Source of the DNA: Parapristionchus giblindavisi
Taxonomy: Eukaryota > Nematoda > Chromadorea > Rhabditida > Diplogasteridae
DNA length: 64,000 nucleotides
Direction: 5' to 3'
NCBI GenBank assembly: GCA_943737045.1
Contig: CALSFV010000048.1
Span: 620,001 to 684,000, forward strand
Below the pieces are notes generated by a model. That model saw only the letters and a list, made by a program, of their open reading frames with translations, was not told the origin of the DNA and searched no databases. The translations under genes and the position numbers were made by a program. This document shows, one piece after another, positions 21,301 through 46,823 of this stretch. Position 1 is the stretch's first letter; each line of letters opens with the position of its first letter.

Positions 21301-24226
21301 ATGTCGTTCAACATTCTCAACACGGAGATTATGGAGGAATGGAGTGGACTCCCAGGTATCAAGCACCCACACAACCCTCGTCTCTCCATTTCACACACTA
21401 TGTTCTCTAACAAGTAGTGCGTTGGAGTTACCTCGGTCTAGGTTCAATAATTTATCTATCATTACTGTATGATCTTGAGGTTCATGGAGTGCTCTTGCAT
21501 TGATGGGGACCGCTACTCTCGCCCTTCTTCCGTTCATTTCATGCTCAAAGAAAAAGAAGGCCGTCCCCGCCATAAGTCCTGCTGCTACTACTAAGGTTTG
21601 TTTGTTTGTATCCGTTGTCTAAATGGGTTACTGTAATCCGAAAGTAAGGATATTTTTGTCAAAGATTTGGGATGAGTCCGCCATTAGGATTACTGTAGCC
21701 GCATCCGCCGTGTGGCTCTATTGATCTTTGATTTAACTAAAAACGACCGCTCACTGTGTCCAGTGACTCAGGAAATGAAAAAAAATCAGCTTGCAAAACC
21801 GATCGATCGAATCTCCGAGATCGCACTTGCAAACAATTTGCGTGGAGAGCGGTCGTTTCGTAAAAAATGAAGATGAATTAAATTTAATCAATAAATTATG
21901 TGTCGTTTGATCTATATATATTTCAGCCAACTGTGACTACTGTCACCAAGGCTCCTCTTACAAGTCCTTCGCTCACTACACCGAAGGCTCCGATCGCTAC
22001 GAATACCGCAAGTCGCCCATCACCTGCTGCTTCGCAAAGTGGTTCGAGTGGTTCGACTGGGAGCAATCAGAAGGAGGGTAGCACTCACAAACTATCAAAG
22101 CCAAAGGTATCTTTATGATGTGTTCAAATGTTACGAAAGGAAATGAAATTCGAAATTAGGAAGAAAAATTGGAAGAAGAAAAAGAAATTGAAGAAAAATT
22201 AGAAAAAAAAGAAATTAAATATTCGGAGGGCATCGTTTAGCACACACTATTTTTCTTTTGTTTTTGCGTCTTTTGAATGCCGAATTAGTCTATTATGATT
22301 AGAGTTATACATTAAAGGGACTGAAACCTTTGTCAACGGTCTCTTCAACGGTCTACGCTCTCTGGTTGTTAGAGAACAGAGAAATAGTGTGCGCAATGAA
22401 GAGGCCATTGAGAGAGGTCTCTCTCCCTTTATACTCTATTCAATGGGGCTGGCTATATTCAGTACACCTACTGATGCAATAATCTGTTTGCAGTGTGTGT
22501 ATTTATGTTCTGTATTTCATTTTTCAGAAGGAACCCACCATGAAGGATTTAATAAAACAGATTCAAATGGAAGATCCCACCGTACCTGTAACGAAGGTAA
22601 GTTTTGTTTCCACCATGACCAGAGAAATTGGCATTCTGCCAAGAATGTGTTTTGCTTTCTTTTACAGTGTTGAAACGTATCCAATCCTGTTTCGATCAGG
22701 TTAGATCCAAGAAACATTTGTTCTTTGCAGAAGGCTGTCGCTAAGCCGGAGAAGAAGAAGCAGATAGGAAAAGAGGGGTCAAAGAATGGGAAGAAGGTGA
22801 AGAAAGTAGAGAAGAAAGTAGTGGAGGATGAGGACTGGAAGGAAGAAAAAGTTGATGAAAAGGAGAAGGAAGAGAAGGAAGCCCCTGAGTCGAAGAAGAA
22901 GAAGAAGACGGTCAAGACTGACAGAAAGACAGGGTTGAAGAAGGAGAAGAAGGAGAAGAAGGAGAAGAAAGTCAAGAAAGTAGAGAAAGAAGAAGAGGAC
23001 GAGGGAGAAGAAAAAGATGGAGAAAAGGAAAAGGAAGAAGATGGTGATAAAGAAGATAAAGAAGGAAATGATAATGAAGGAGATGAGAAAGAAAAGAAGA
23101 GTGAAGAAGATGATGACGACAAAGTAGAAGAGGAAGCTGCTCCGCAACCTCCGAAGATCACTAAGGAAGTATGTGAAGTTTTTTTATCTTTGGTTCTTGA
23201 TCTTTGATCTTTGATCTTTGATCTTTCATTATCTATTTTTGAGACATGAACTTTGCAGGATATAGAAAATGAGAAGCGTCTCATTATCAGAGGTGTGGAG
23301 CCGTCGGCTTCCGGAACCAACGCCAATCAGGCACGTAGAAATTGGAGCTCTGATTGGAGCCTGAATGGAGCTCTTAATGGAGCTCTTAATGGAGCTCTTA
23401 TTAGATATACAGATACAATTCAAAATAATAATTGTTCAGGCGGCTGATGCGAATGGTGAACCTCCCCAGCATCCAAGGAATCTTGGAGCGAAGAGAATGA
23501 CGGTAAAATTGTTGATTGAAAAATCAATCAAGTCAATGTCTTTGTAGGTGCTCAAGCACGCGAATGAGGGTGAAGATGAAGAGAAGAAAGAGAGGGTAGA
23601 GGAGGTTAGTCGTGACGTCGAGGCGATAGACGTTGATCACGACGCACATTCTGACGCAAGCTCGGAGCTCAAGCTCGGAGCTCTGAAGGCGTCGGTGTCT
23701 GTGGTCGAAGGGTGTTCTTTAACGACATTACATTTACATTAAAACAACTTTATCAGCATTGGGATGTTTTTTTGCTGGGTCGCCATTAGGGTTCTCCATC
23801 GAGTCCGATCGTGTCTTGCTATTTGCATGAATTGAGGACCACATACCACAATGACACATGACACATATGAATGACACATACCTATCTAATTATAGGAAAC
23901 GCAAGACGAGCAGGATGCTCCGCCTAAGTCGGACAAGAAGGATAGTATAATGAGAAAGCCGAAGAAGGATAAGAGAAGTGTTAAGAGTAAGAAGAGTGTG
24001 AGAAGAGAGAAGGAAGAGGCTGATGACAACCCCGTAAGAAATAGACTAAAATATTCTAAAATTGATTATACATTTCAGCAATCCGAACATACTTGTGAGG
24101 GTTCGTCCGTTGAAGGGGTGAGATTAATCAATGATCATTAAACAATCAATTTATTGATTTATCGATTGATCAAGAATAAATAAATTTCAGGCCAAGACCG
24201 CTGAGACTGCCCCCTCTGCCGAATGA
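21301..24226 (+). CDS. Membrane-anchored Lys/Glu-rich protein, 11 exons
   Basis: I do not recognise a family. Exons: 21301-21355, 21480-21595, 21927-22106, 22528-22596, 22731-23168, 23259-23330, 23440-23502, 23548-23604, 23896-24033, 24079-24117, 24191-24226; 1,263 bases, 420 aa, all in phase. The protein starts MSFNILNTEIMEEWSGLPG. Residues 20-40 (SWSALALMGTATLALLPFIS) form one probable membrane segment followed by KKKK, then a Pro/Thr/Ser stretch (about 57-118). The long fifth exon is almost wholly Lys/Glu/Asp, compatible with a charged helix or disorder. The C-terminus is ETAPSAE. One intron (after 23330) appears to use a GC donor (CAG|GCACGT), because that is the only junction I found that keeps phase. 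A TA-flanked MITE sits in intron 3. The join of exons 1 and 2 rests on phase and hydrophobicity and is the least certain part. Confidence 0.72.
22313..22430. mobile_element. TA-flanked MITE in intron 3
   Basis: AAAGGGA..TCCCTTT ends with TA on each side; shares GGTCTCTTCAACGGTCTACG with the 18029 copy. Confidence 0.78.
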
Positions 24227-25564
24227 TTTCTCCAACATTTGTATCTCTCCCAAAGAGAGAGATAAGATAAATGTTTGGATATTTACACAAGACCATACAA
24301 GACATTGTAAATACATAAACAAAAAGCAAAAAAAAACACGTTTTGGCTCATATTGCCTTCGTTGGTACGTTTACGAAAAAAATTGTAAAGAGCTTCATAA
24401 TTAACGAAGAAATCTTTTTTTTATGAAAATGTTGAAAAAATGTGAAAAATGTTTTATTCTTTTACACGTACCGAACGCTAAAAAAATGTGAACATGCCAA
24501 TGGAATACAATTATGCAAGATTCTCACAAATTTAAATTAGTTTGACTTCGAGATGATCCATTTTCTAAAAAATTCTTTTTAGGACAAACCAGATTCTGAT
24601 TAGGACAAACTATTTTGATCGAATTATCCTACAATCTTAGACAATCAGTCATCCTTGAATTTATTATAAAAAATTTCATTTCATTGAATAAATTATCCAT
24701 CGAGCTACTACGCATATATTACAAATACAGATATAAAACTTATTTTAGTGAAAAATTATTTCCATGCATGTTCATAGAAAAGTTAGTTCACGATCGCTTT
24801 GAAATCTTACTGTCACTGATCCCATCAAACTTTTAAATTTCAAACTTTTCGCGCGTCATCTCCTTTTTCTCTTGATTTTTGATCTTATTTTTATTAACAT
24901 TTTGCTTGATTTACCGCTTGACTTAAATCATTTACTTTACCTTTTTGTGAGGCACTTTTACTCTTTCAGTTGGTATTGTTCCACTCCTTATAGAAGCTAC
25001 ACTCAGTCCGCATTAGGCCCGGCAATCGTGCCGATCACTCTTGTCTCTTACCTCCACCTGCTTTCGCATTCATGGTACGCATGTTTTCGTGTTGGTCTTG
25101 GTCCCACGCCTATCCTCGTCGCACAATCGCATGTGTCGTAATTGTTGTGATTTTTCGTTACTAACTCTTCTCTTTACTCCAAATCCGGAATGATCCTCTA
25201 ACAACTTGCCTTATTGTCATGGAGTGTTTCAACGACAGCACGTGAAAGTAGTTCTTATCATATTAATGATTGTGTTTGGTAGTTCACTCGAGTTCAATAC
25301 GCCAAGTCTTAACTTTACCCGTTTTGACATTCTTTCCTATTTTGACTCTTTGCCCTAAACAATTAGTGCTACACTTGAACTAATTCACAGAACGCAATTA
25401 GAGAAATTGCATAATTCTATTTTGCCCTTATCGTCGCAACTTTCGAACTAAATGCTCGAACACGAGGTGCTTGTTCTCCTGTCAGTTTGTTATTCCTTCG
25501 GTCCACTTCACTCGACCAAGTGAAGGAAGCAAGGGAAGAGAGGGGATAAGCATGGGTAGGGAGC

Positions 25565-25680
25565 ATCATACATTTTCGTTACCCCCGTCGTTATTTTTAA
25601 ATAGTATCGTCATTTTTAGCTTATTTTCGCATCAATCGACTGAAAATGAGCCATATATGATGGGTGGTCATTGTGAGGCT
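25565..25680. mobile_element. Partial MITE, CATACATTTTCG family
   Basis: Contains CATACATTTTCGTTACCC and later GAAAATGAGCC, features of the element at 27126-27317. The right end is degenerate. Confidence 0.6.
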
Positions 25681-25683
25681 AAA

Positions 25684-25750
25684 AGGTAAAGGTACAACCC
25701 GTTGCACAAGGTACACGAAGTCCTGCGGGTGATCACTGCTAGGCCAGCGA
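25684..25750. repeat. Short dispersed repeat (SINE-like fragment)
   Basis: ACACGAAGTCCTGCGGGTGA and TCACTGCTAGGCCAGCGAT match the block at 16250-16360. Confidence 0.5.
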
Positions 25751-25919
25751 TCTTTCTTTTTGATTGTGATGCTGTGAAAATGTAAGGGTTGGGGTACTTT
25801 TCGTCATGGCCCCAGTCCAATTCGACTCCTCTCGTCATTTCCCTCTCTCTCCACTCACACACAAATATTTCCACTATCGACCACGCCAATCGATGGTTAT
25901 TCCTTCACTAGGCATGTCC

Positions 25920-26112
25920 ATGTAAGGGCGAAGAGAGAGGGAGGAGGAGGAGTGAGAGAACGAGGAAAAGGGGGAGAAAAGAAGGAGAGAGGAGGAGGAG
26001 GAAGTGAAGGAAGAGGGAGAGGAGGAGGAGGGAGTGAGAGAGATTGAGAGAGGAGGAGGAGGAGGAGGAGAAGACGGGGAGAGAGAGAGAACAGGAGGAG
26101 GAGAGAAACCGT
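25920..26112. repeat. GA-rich (GGAGGA) low-complexity tract
   Basis: Almost pure purine on the plus strand for about 190 bases. The Ser/Pro-rich reading frames on the minus strand are composition artefacts. Confidence 0.85.
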
Positions 26113-27125
26113 GGAACCTCTGAAGCACTCGTCGCCTTTGAAGCAAGCATCCTCACGTTAGCTCGTCTTTCTATCTATCTATCTTCCTTTCTCTAACTTT
26201 CTCGCAATATCTCTCATCGCTCACACATTCCTTTTCAGCTTCGTAACCGAGTTTGTGTCCCTCATTGAATTTTATTTATTTCACAAATACATTTAAGGTG
26301 TGGAAGTGCTGCGGCCTCTTTCGCTCCGCGTCCTCCTCTAGATCCTTTTTCAAGTAAGATATTTGTATGTTAATTTTAACTCAAAATTCGCGAAAAGACA
26401 AAAACAAAAGTACACTTTCTACGTAACTGTCCTCGTACCGTTTCTTTCTTTCGCGGCTTGTGTTGTCTGTAATACTCTTCATTATTGATCGGAAATATTG
26501 TCAACAATCTGAAATAGAAATATTGTTTGGGACCTCAGCGCGCCCAGACTAATCTGTCGTTTAGTGGGAACCATTCCCTCCCAAATGGTTCTGTGCTTGA
26601 TAAAGGTCATTACACTGTAACTGTATCTGAAATATACTCCAGTAGTTACGATTATGAAATGTATTACTGTAATTATTGAATTAGTAATCGAAAAATATTG
26701 ATTGTGAGAGTGGGAATGGGACTATTTTGCGTTGGTGTGTTTTTCGAATTCCGTGAGAAATCTTTTGTAATACTCTAAAAACTGTGATTAAGTAATTTGC
26801 AGTTTGTCTCTTCTTTATTGTTCTCAATCAGTACATATACCATTATATATCTTCTCGTTTTTGATCCGTATAGAGAAGATAAATATATTATTATGAAAAC
26901 CTCTACCTTCTGAGGCTTCGGCAATCGCGATTTAGATATTAACTTGTGGAGTCTTCCATGGTTCACTGATCTATCTCTATCTTTTTTTCCCCACGTAGTT
27001 TGCTTGCATCAACAGCGAGAAGAAAAAAGCGAGAATGTCTAGTGTTATTTACGATTGTGAAACCGTATAATTTACCGGACGGCAAATTTGACGGTCAGAG
27101 ACCGGTAAAGAACTGGTGATGCGAT

Positions 27126-27317
27126 CATACATTTTCGTTGCCCTAGCCATTGTTTTTATATAGTGGTCCATTTTCAAAATATGGTGGGTCAATTTAGAAA
27201 ATTCGTTATTTCATAGCTTAAAAGTCGTCATTTTTAGCTTATTTTCGTATCAAGTGGGTGAAAATGAGCCTTATATAGTGGGTCAATACTCGCATTACGA
27301 GGGTATAGCAATGTATG
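27126..27317. mobile_element. hAT-type MITE, CATACATTTTCG family
   Basis: Ends CATACATTTTCGTTGCCC and GGGTATAGCAATGTATG. Flanked by GATGCGAT and GATACGAT, an 8-base duplication with one mismatch. Interior holds the family signature TTATATAGTGGGTCAA. Confidence 0.82.
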
Positions 27318-27487
27318 GATACGATGATCTTTGTATTTGCGATGTTGAAACGAGGCGAGCACTGATATGATGTCAATGTTCACCGAAAAGAGTAAATGAA
27401 TATTCTGTTTTTTTCCATAGACCAAAAAATAATGATAAGTTTTTGTTGTTGTTGCAATTTATCAAAACTGCCAAATGCTATAAAATG

Positions 27488-27695
27488 CAATGCACCATAC
27501 ATTTTCGAGGAACCACATTGTGTATGCGGATCTGTTCATAAATTGGTCGGCTTATAAAAAAACGGAGCACTTCATTACATATTTTGCCGAAGAAATACAA
27601 AAGGGGGGGGGGGGGAATAAACAATTTTACGGGCCTCTTTATACTCGGACCATTTATAACAATTACGGGTCAGTTTATAGTTCTGAAAATGCGAG
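27488..27695. mobile_element. Partial MITE related to 60051-60279
   Basis: Starts CCATACATTTTCGAGGAACC and ends near TTCTGAAAATGCGAGT; contains a run of 13 G residues at 27604-27616. Confidence 0.55.
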
Positions 27696-28124
27696 TTGAA
27701 CAAAAACATATGGCTTGGAATGAAGGTTGTTGGTGCATTTGCAAGGTCTTCATACATGGTTGAATACAAAAATCAGTTTTAAGGTTGCCTACTTCCTAGG
27801 GTCTTCTAGGATGGGATCCTTTTGCGATGTAGATCTCGATTCTTGTTTTTGTTACAAATGGTTTTGATCTTTCTGCACAGTATAATGTTCGGGTGTCGCA
27901 ACATATGACCTTTTTGTAAATATAATTTAATTATAATAATAATATTTGTTCATCTTTGGTAGTAATATACGCGTGTGATGGTATCAACCATCGTATATAG
28001 GATAAATGCCGTCTTTTCCATATATCATTCCTCTGCGTTTTCTCATTTCCTCTGCCCATATCGCAATGTTTGCCTCCTCGTTTCCTATCGAGTATCTCAT
28101 TGCGTTTCCACCATATCTGCCCCT

Positions 28125-28328
28125 CATACGTGGGCGACATTGCCGCTAGCGGCAATACCCACCCGATTTTGGCACCAAACCCACCCGATTTAGCCAAAAT
28201 TCACTGAAAAATTGAAAACGATTTGGGCAAAATTCACTCGAAAATGAAATTTTTGTGTCAAACATACTCGATTTTGGCACCCGACCCTCCCGATTTTCAT
28301 TTCCAGCGGCAACGCCCGCCCATGTATG
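28125..28328. mobile_element. hAT-type MITE, CATACGTGGGC family
   Basis: Ends CATACGTGGGCGACATTGCC and GGCAACGCCCGCCCATGTAT (then G). Flanked by perfect 8-base duplications CTGCCCCT (28117-28124 and 28329-28336). Interior repeats CCCACCCGATTTTGGCACC. Confidence 0.9.
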
Positions 28329-29455
28329 CTGCCCCTAGTCAGGAACGAAATCTTTTCCATCCAACGATCTCACAAATTTTCGGCGCTCTCGCAGGATTTT
28401 TTTTATATAGTGGCTCGATTTCGAAAAAAATCGTATTTTTCTCTTAAATTATTATGTTCTAGCATGAAAATGTATGAACGATTTCCTCTTTTCATGTGCT
28501 GTTCCACTGGTCTCTAGCAACGAAAACCTTTTTAACCCCTTAAAGGAATCTCATATCAAATTTTTGAAGAATATAACGACCAAAAACTGGGTCTAGTTTA
28601 GGGTAGTGAAAATTTGCCAAATAAATGGAGGTAAGGGAACGAGGGGGCAAAAAATGAGCGGAACAGAGGCAGTTTGGAGAAAATTGAAGGGGAAGAAGAA
28701 AGAGTTATTTCTTATTCTCAATTCGTTTTCTTCTTCGTCTTGCTCCCTGAGATAATTTCCTTGTATTGACTGAGCGGAAAAGGGGATACGAGAACAATTT
28801 TTTCCACTGCCTATCTATTCTCTACTCTCTTTCAGTTAGAAATGAAATATCCAAAAAAACCTAGTTCGAATATCAAAATCATAGGCCAAAAGTACGAAAC
28901 AGACCACGAAGCCTGGTCGGATTTCGATTGTTTTTTTTTACCTGGTTGCATTTTGATAATCTGTAACGTAGATTTTCGAGCTGTGATCAAAATAGGACCA
29001 TCTAGAAGCCTTTTATATGTGTTATTTCTAAAAAAGGAATGGCTCTTTCACGCCCTGTTGCATGTATTTTTCTCACAATCCCCCTCTCTCAATCACTCAG
29101 TCAGCTCATGTGTAATTGGGGATTAGGAAGGAAGACAGATGAGAGGATGGGGATAATTGAATTTCTGGATAATCTTCCACGAATCCAGCGGCTTTTCTGC
29201 GTATTTTGACATATATGTATATTCCACGAATGGGTTTATCCATACATCACATCGGGGTGCCACCTGTAAAGTCAGGGCTTTTCAAAAATAGCGTGGAATG
29301 CCCTATTAAAAATGGTGTTAAATGATCTGTTTAAGTTTATTGTTAGGTGTGCGCCGCGGTAGAATGCCCCATTGTAAAATTAACCTTTCTTTACAATTTT
29401 TCGATTGATCTTGCCCACAGATTAATCAATTGCAGTGGTCCTGTTATGCGGTGTT

Positions 29456-29545
29456 ACATTTTCAAAACGTGCGCACGCCGTAACCTCCGCCGTAACGTCT
29501 CCGTCGTTACGGCGTGCGCACGTTTTGAAAATGTGACACCACGTG
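29456..29545. mobile_element. Palindromic MITE (GTGTTACATTTTC family)
   Basis: Nearly perfect hairpin: GTTACATTTTCAAAACGTGC pairs with GCACGTTTTGAAAATGTGAC around a CGCCGTAAC/GTTACGGCG core. A relative lies at 44852-44945. Confidence 0.78.
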
Positions 29546-29627
29546 AGTGCTAAATCAGCCATCAGATTATTGATTGATTTTTGGTGACGTTAGACTAATT
29601 GATCTCCCTTGCAGTCTCTCTCGCAGC

Positions 29628-43384
<13,757 letters not shown>

Positions 43385-44321
43385 GGCTCCGAACCCGAAG
43401 TGCGCCAAGCTCCCTTGACGCCAATACGGTGTTGCTCACCATCCCACCTACAGTATCTTCCCCGTTGCCCATTCCTACGTTGTAATGTATCGTAATGTTG
43501 TTGGAGGTTGCAGAGCTTATTGATTGATTGATTGATTTGTATCTTATTGTTTATTCCCCTTTTAATGACCAGTCTACCTTGGTTGAGTATGGTATTGATT
43601 ATTGATTTTTCCACCAGGCTGAACTGTCCCTTCGTCCGTGCCCCGTTTTTTTGTGTACAGTATCCCCCTGTCCCTTGCTTCCGATCTACTTGGGCTACCG
43701 TAACCAGCAGCTACAGTAACCCGTTGTAGAGTCGAGCTCCCTCCATCTCATCCCATCTCGGTACATTAAATTATATAGCGCAAAATGTATAATGATTATT
43801 ATTATTATTACTATTATATTATTTAATTGTTGCTCTAGATTATTTTGGTACTCATGCATCGATTATCGATTTTTTTTTGCTATTCTACCATCTCGAGGAA
43901 AAGAAGAAATATATATTGGAATAAACAAGTTTTGGGCCGATTATGAGAGATTGTACATCGAATGTCCGATTGTTGGGAATTCGGCAAAGAGTATCGTATA
44001 TTGTTATTTGGCTAGTGTTCACAATATTACTATGATATTTCAAAGCTTACAGCGTACTTATCATTTGCACTTGAAGTGGTTTTGTAAGTAAGTCTACTTC
44101 AAGTGGTGTGTATACTGTAATGCATTTCGTCAATTGTTTTTCATTTGAAGTAGACTTAAAGTAAACTTCGAGTCAGCGACGGATTTTAAGTAGACTAAGT
44201 TTTGAAATACCAGAGTAAACGGTATGTAACTCGTTATATAACTAATATAACTAACTACTAATAACTAATATGACTTATATAACTAATGTAACTAATAGTA
44301 TGTAACTGTCCATGTTTTAGA

Positions 44322-45138
44322 ATGGTCGACTTAAAATGCGACAACGAATTGCTGAATGCGCTGCACGAAGCGACGATCGCGCAGCTGGCAGAGGTGGCCA
44401 GTTGGAGGGACGGCCGCCAGCCCGATGGGTACGTGAACCGATGGAACGAGCCGGGACCGGGACCGGATATTGGACCCTCGCTGGGCACGGACCCTCGGTT
44501 TCCCGACGGAACCGTCAAGATTCCGGTGTCGGATATGATCGCGTGGACGGCGGAGCACGGATCGTTCGATATGGATGCGTACATCGAGGTTAGTTATTAG
44601 CTAAATAGTAAAATTTATTGATTTTGAACGATTTATAGACAAGTAATCAATTTTTGTTCAATAAGTCACAGTATTCTGGTCCAAGCCATTTTTCTTCAAA
44701 AGCAAGACAAAGGAGAGACCATTGTATTCGAGAGAGTTTGTATGTTGAGCGGTCGTTCTTGCTTTGAAAGTCATGAGAACGCTGTGAAGAAAATAAAATT
44801 TTGACGCTAAAATAATGATTTAACGACTTGTCAAAAAGTATTAATGTCGTTAAGGCGGTGTTACATTTTCAAAACGTGCGCACGTCCAAAAAAGTAACTG
44901 AAAAACGCACGTGGACGTGCGCCCGTTTTGAAAATGTAACACCGCATAACTATTATCGTACTCTGTATAAAAAAATGATAAAATATTATTATTATTCTTA
45001 TTATTATTATTATTATCTCTTATTAAGGTGAAGTATCCCCTACCCTCTACTGCTTCCGATGATGACAAATCCTCCATCGACGCACCAATCGATCAAAGTG
45101 ACCAGAAGATCAATGAAATTGGACAATTAAGCCTATGA
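44322..45138 (+). CDS. Unrecognised 125-aa protein, two exons
   Basis: Exons 44322-44588 and 45028-45138 join in phase. The ATG follows TTTTAGA, a probable trans-splice or intron acceptor. The protein starts MVDLKCDNELLNALHEATIA; a Gly/Pro stretch (NEPGPGPDIGPSLGTDPRFP) leads to DGTVKIPVSDMIAWTAEHGS and FDMDAYIE, with an acidic Ser/Asp tail ending LSL. No family recognised. It lies 0.94 kb downstream of the thioesterase gene on the same strand. The acceptor of exon 2 (TATTAAG) is weak, and exon 1 could instead splice to the open stretch at 51574 upstream of the next gene. The intron contains a MITE pair and an (ATT)n tract. Confidence 0.62.
44670..44791. mobile_element. Short MITE (CAGTATTCTGG family), copy 1
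   Basis: Almost identical over ~120 bases to 63789-63907. Ends CAGTATTCTGG and AGAACGCTG are weakly inverted. Confidence 0.7.
44852..44945. mobile_element. Palindromic MITE (GTGTTACATTTTC family)
   Basis: GCGGTGTTACATTTTCAAAA at the left pairs with TTTTGAAAATGTAACACCGC at the right; see 29456-29545. Confidence 0.82.
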
Positions 45139-45199
45139 TTTGTATATATTACATTATTTATGTGCCACGGATCAATCGTGAATTTTGATTAGAGAATAC

Positions 45200-45385
45200 T
45201 GTATATATTTTTGGATTACGATAACTTTGGATTACGGTAACTTTGGATTACGGTAACTTTGGATTACGATAACTTTGGATTACGATAACTTTGGATTACG
45301 GTAACTTTGGATTACGATAACTTTGTATTACGATAACTCTGGATTACGGTATCTTTGGTTTACGATAACTTATTACGGTATCTAA
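45200..45385. repeat. 16-bp minisatellite (TTTGGATTACGGTAAC)
   Basis: About 11 tandem copies with C/T and G/A variants, just 3' of the 125-aa gene. Confidence 0.92.
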
Positions 45386-45416
45386 CAAGCTTGTAATTCA
45401 TCACTTGTCATCCTGT

Positions 45417-46555
45417 CATATCACGCCTGTCACGAGAGAATTGAGCTGAGAGTGGGAATGAAGCAAAAATGATGAAATGAGTTAGGACCATTTTTGGACA
45501 TCTCTAGGCATGCCCTACCAGCCCCCAAAGTCTCATTATGCAATTTTCATTTTGGGGATCAATACACCGGTTCGGTAATGCGACGTCCCAACTTTGAGCG
45601 CGAATATCTCGCTTCTGGTTTGTTTTAGCGAAAAAGTGTCACAAGAGTGACCCCCGCTCTTTTTTCGATCTTTATTGATCTAAACAAACCAGAGGTCATA
45701 AAAATGTCTCAGAACAGAGCGACACTTAGAAGCAAATAATTCAAAAATTTAGGAAAAGGAGGTGCTCTTCTTCCAGTATGTTATTAAGTTTTCCATGAGC
45801 TTTCGAATGAGGGGCTTGCGAAAAAAATACGTTAATGCGTTCGTATGGTTCAGCCCCTTGGAAATTTCCAGATGATTTGAAGTCATTTTCGACCACCCAC
45901 AATCTCTCGTTTAACACACTCTCTCGCCGAAGAGTGAAAGAAATACAAGGAAGAGAAAGGGAGAAAACGATGTTTCATTCCGCATCGCGCGCTCGAGACC
46001 GGGCGGTGTAGAATGGAATGAAAAGGAATGGGCGAGAGAGTGTGTGAAACGAGAGATTGTGGGTAGCGAAAATGGCTTCAAATCATCAGGAAATTTCCAA
46101 GTGGATGAACCATGCGAACGCATTAACGTATTTTTTTCGCAAGCCCCTCATTCGAAAGCGCATGAAAAACTTAATAACATAATGGAAGAAGAGCACCTCC
46201 TTTTCCTAAATTTTTGAATTATTTGCTTCTAAGTGTCGCACTGTTCTGAAACATTTTTATGACCTTTGGTTTGTTTAGATCGATAGAGCTCGAAAAAAGA
46301 GCGGGGGTCACTCTTGTGACACTTTTTCGCTAAAACAAACCAGAAACGAGAAATTCGTGCTCAAAGTTGGGACTTCATTTTACCGAACCGGTGTATTGAG
46401 CCCCAAAATGAAAATTGCATAATGAGACTTTGGGGGCTGGTAGGGTATGCCTAGAGATGACCAAAAATGGTCCTAACTCATTTCACCATTTTCGCTCTAT
46501 TCCCATAAATTGTAAATTTAGCTCAATTCTCTCGTGACAGGCGTGATATTCTCTT
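45417..46555. repeat. Long foldback repeat, ~520-bp arms
   Basis: 45417-45935 is the reverse complement of about 46020-46548. Shared blocks include CTAGGCATGCCCTACCAGCC and AAAAGGAGGTGCTCTTCTTC. The spacer is about 85 bases. No convincing coding potential. Confidence 0.9.
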
Positions 46556-46773
46556 ATGATGTTTACCCGAAAACGCGTGTTGTTTTCGTTATTGTTTTAC
46601 TCTGTCAATAAATGTATATTGTAATATAATTATTATTATTATTATTATTCCGGATTGCTTGGTCGGCTATCCCATAAGGTATACTGTACATGTTGGCGCA
46701 TATGAGCGAATGGATAGAGAATTAATTGGCTTGGGAACTCGAATTGGGAATAATGTGCGATAATATTCCCAAT

Positions 46774-46823
<50 letters not shown>

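Larger units (their letters stand above)
24227..29627. other. 5.4-kb gap without a convincing gene
   Basis: Apart from MITEs (25565, 27126, 27488, 28125, 29456), a purine-rich block and one short dispersed repeat, I see no exon chain here. A stretch at 26300-26352 (VWKCCGLFRSASSSRSFFK then stop, after a TTTAAG acceptor-like site) could be an isolated last exon, but nothing joins to it. 24600-25200 is A+T-rich and unassigned. Confidence 0.6.

Noticed and set aside
22517..23326. 269-aa Ser/Phe-rich minus-strand ORF
   Set aside because: Mirror image of the Lys/Glu-rich exon on the plus strand; splice sites and phase support the plus strand.
24615..25141. Possible coding region in the A+T-rich gap
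   Set aside because: Short frames with no splice-compatible neighbours or recognisable motifs.
44336..44593. 85-aa and minus-strand ORFs over 44331-44600
   Set aside because: Shadows of the first exon of the 125-aa gene in other frames.
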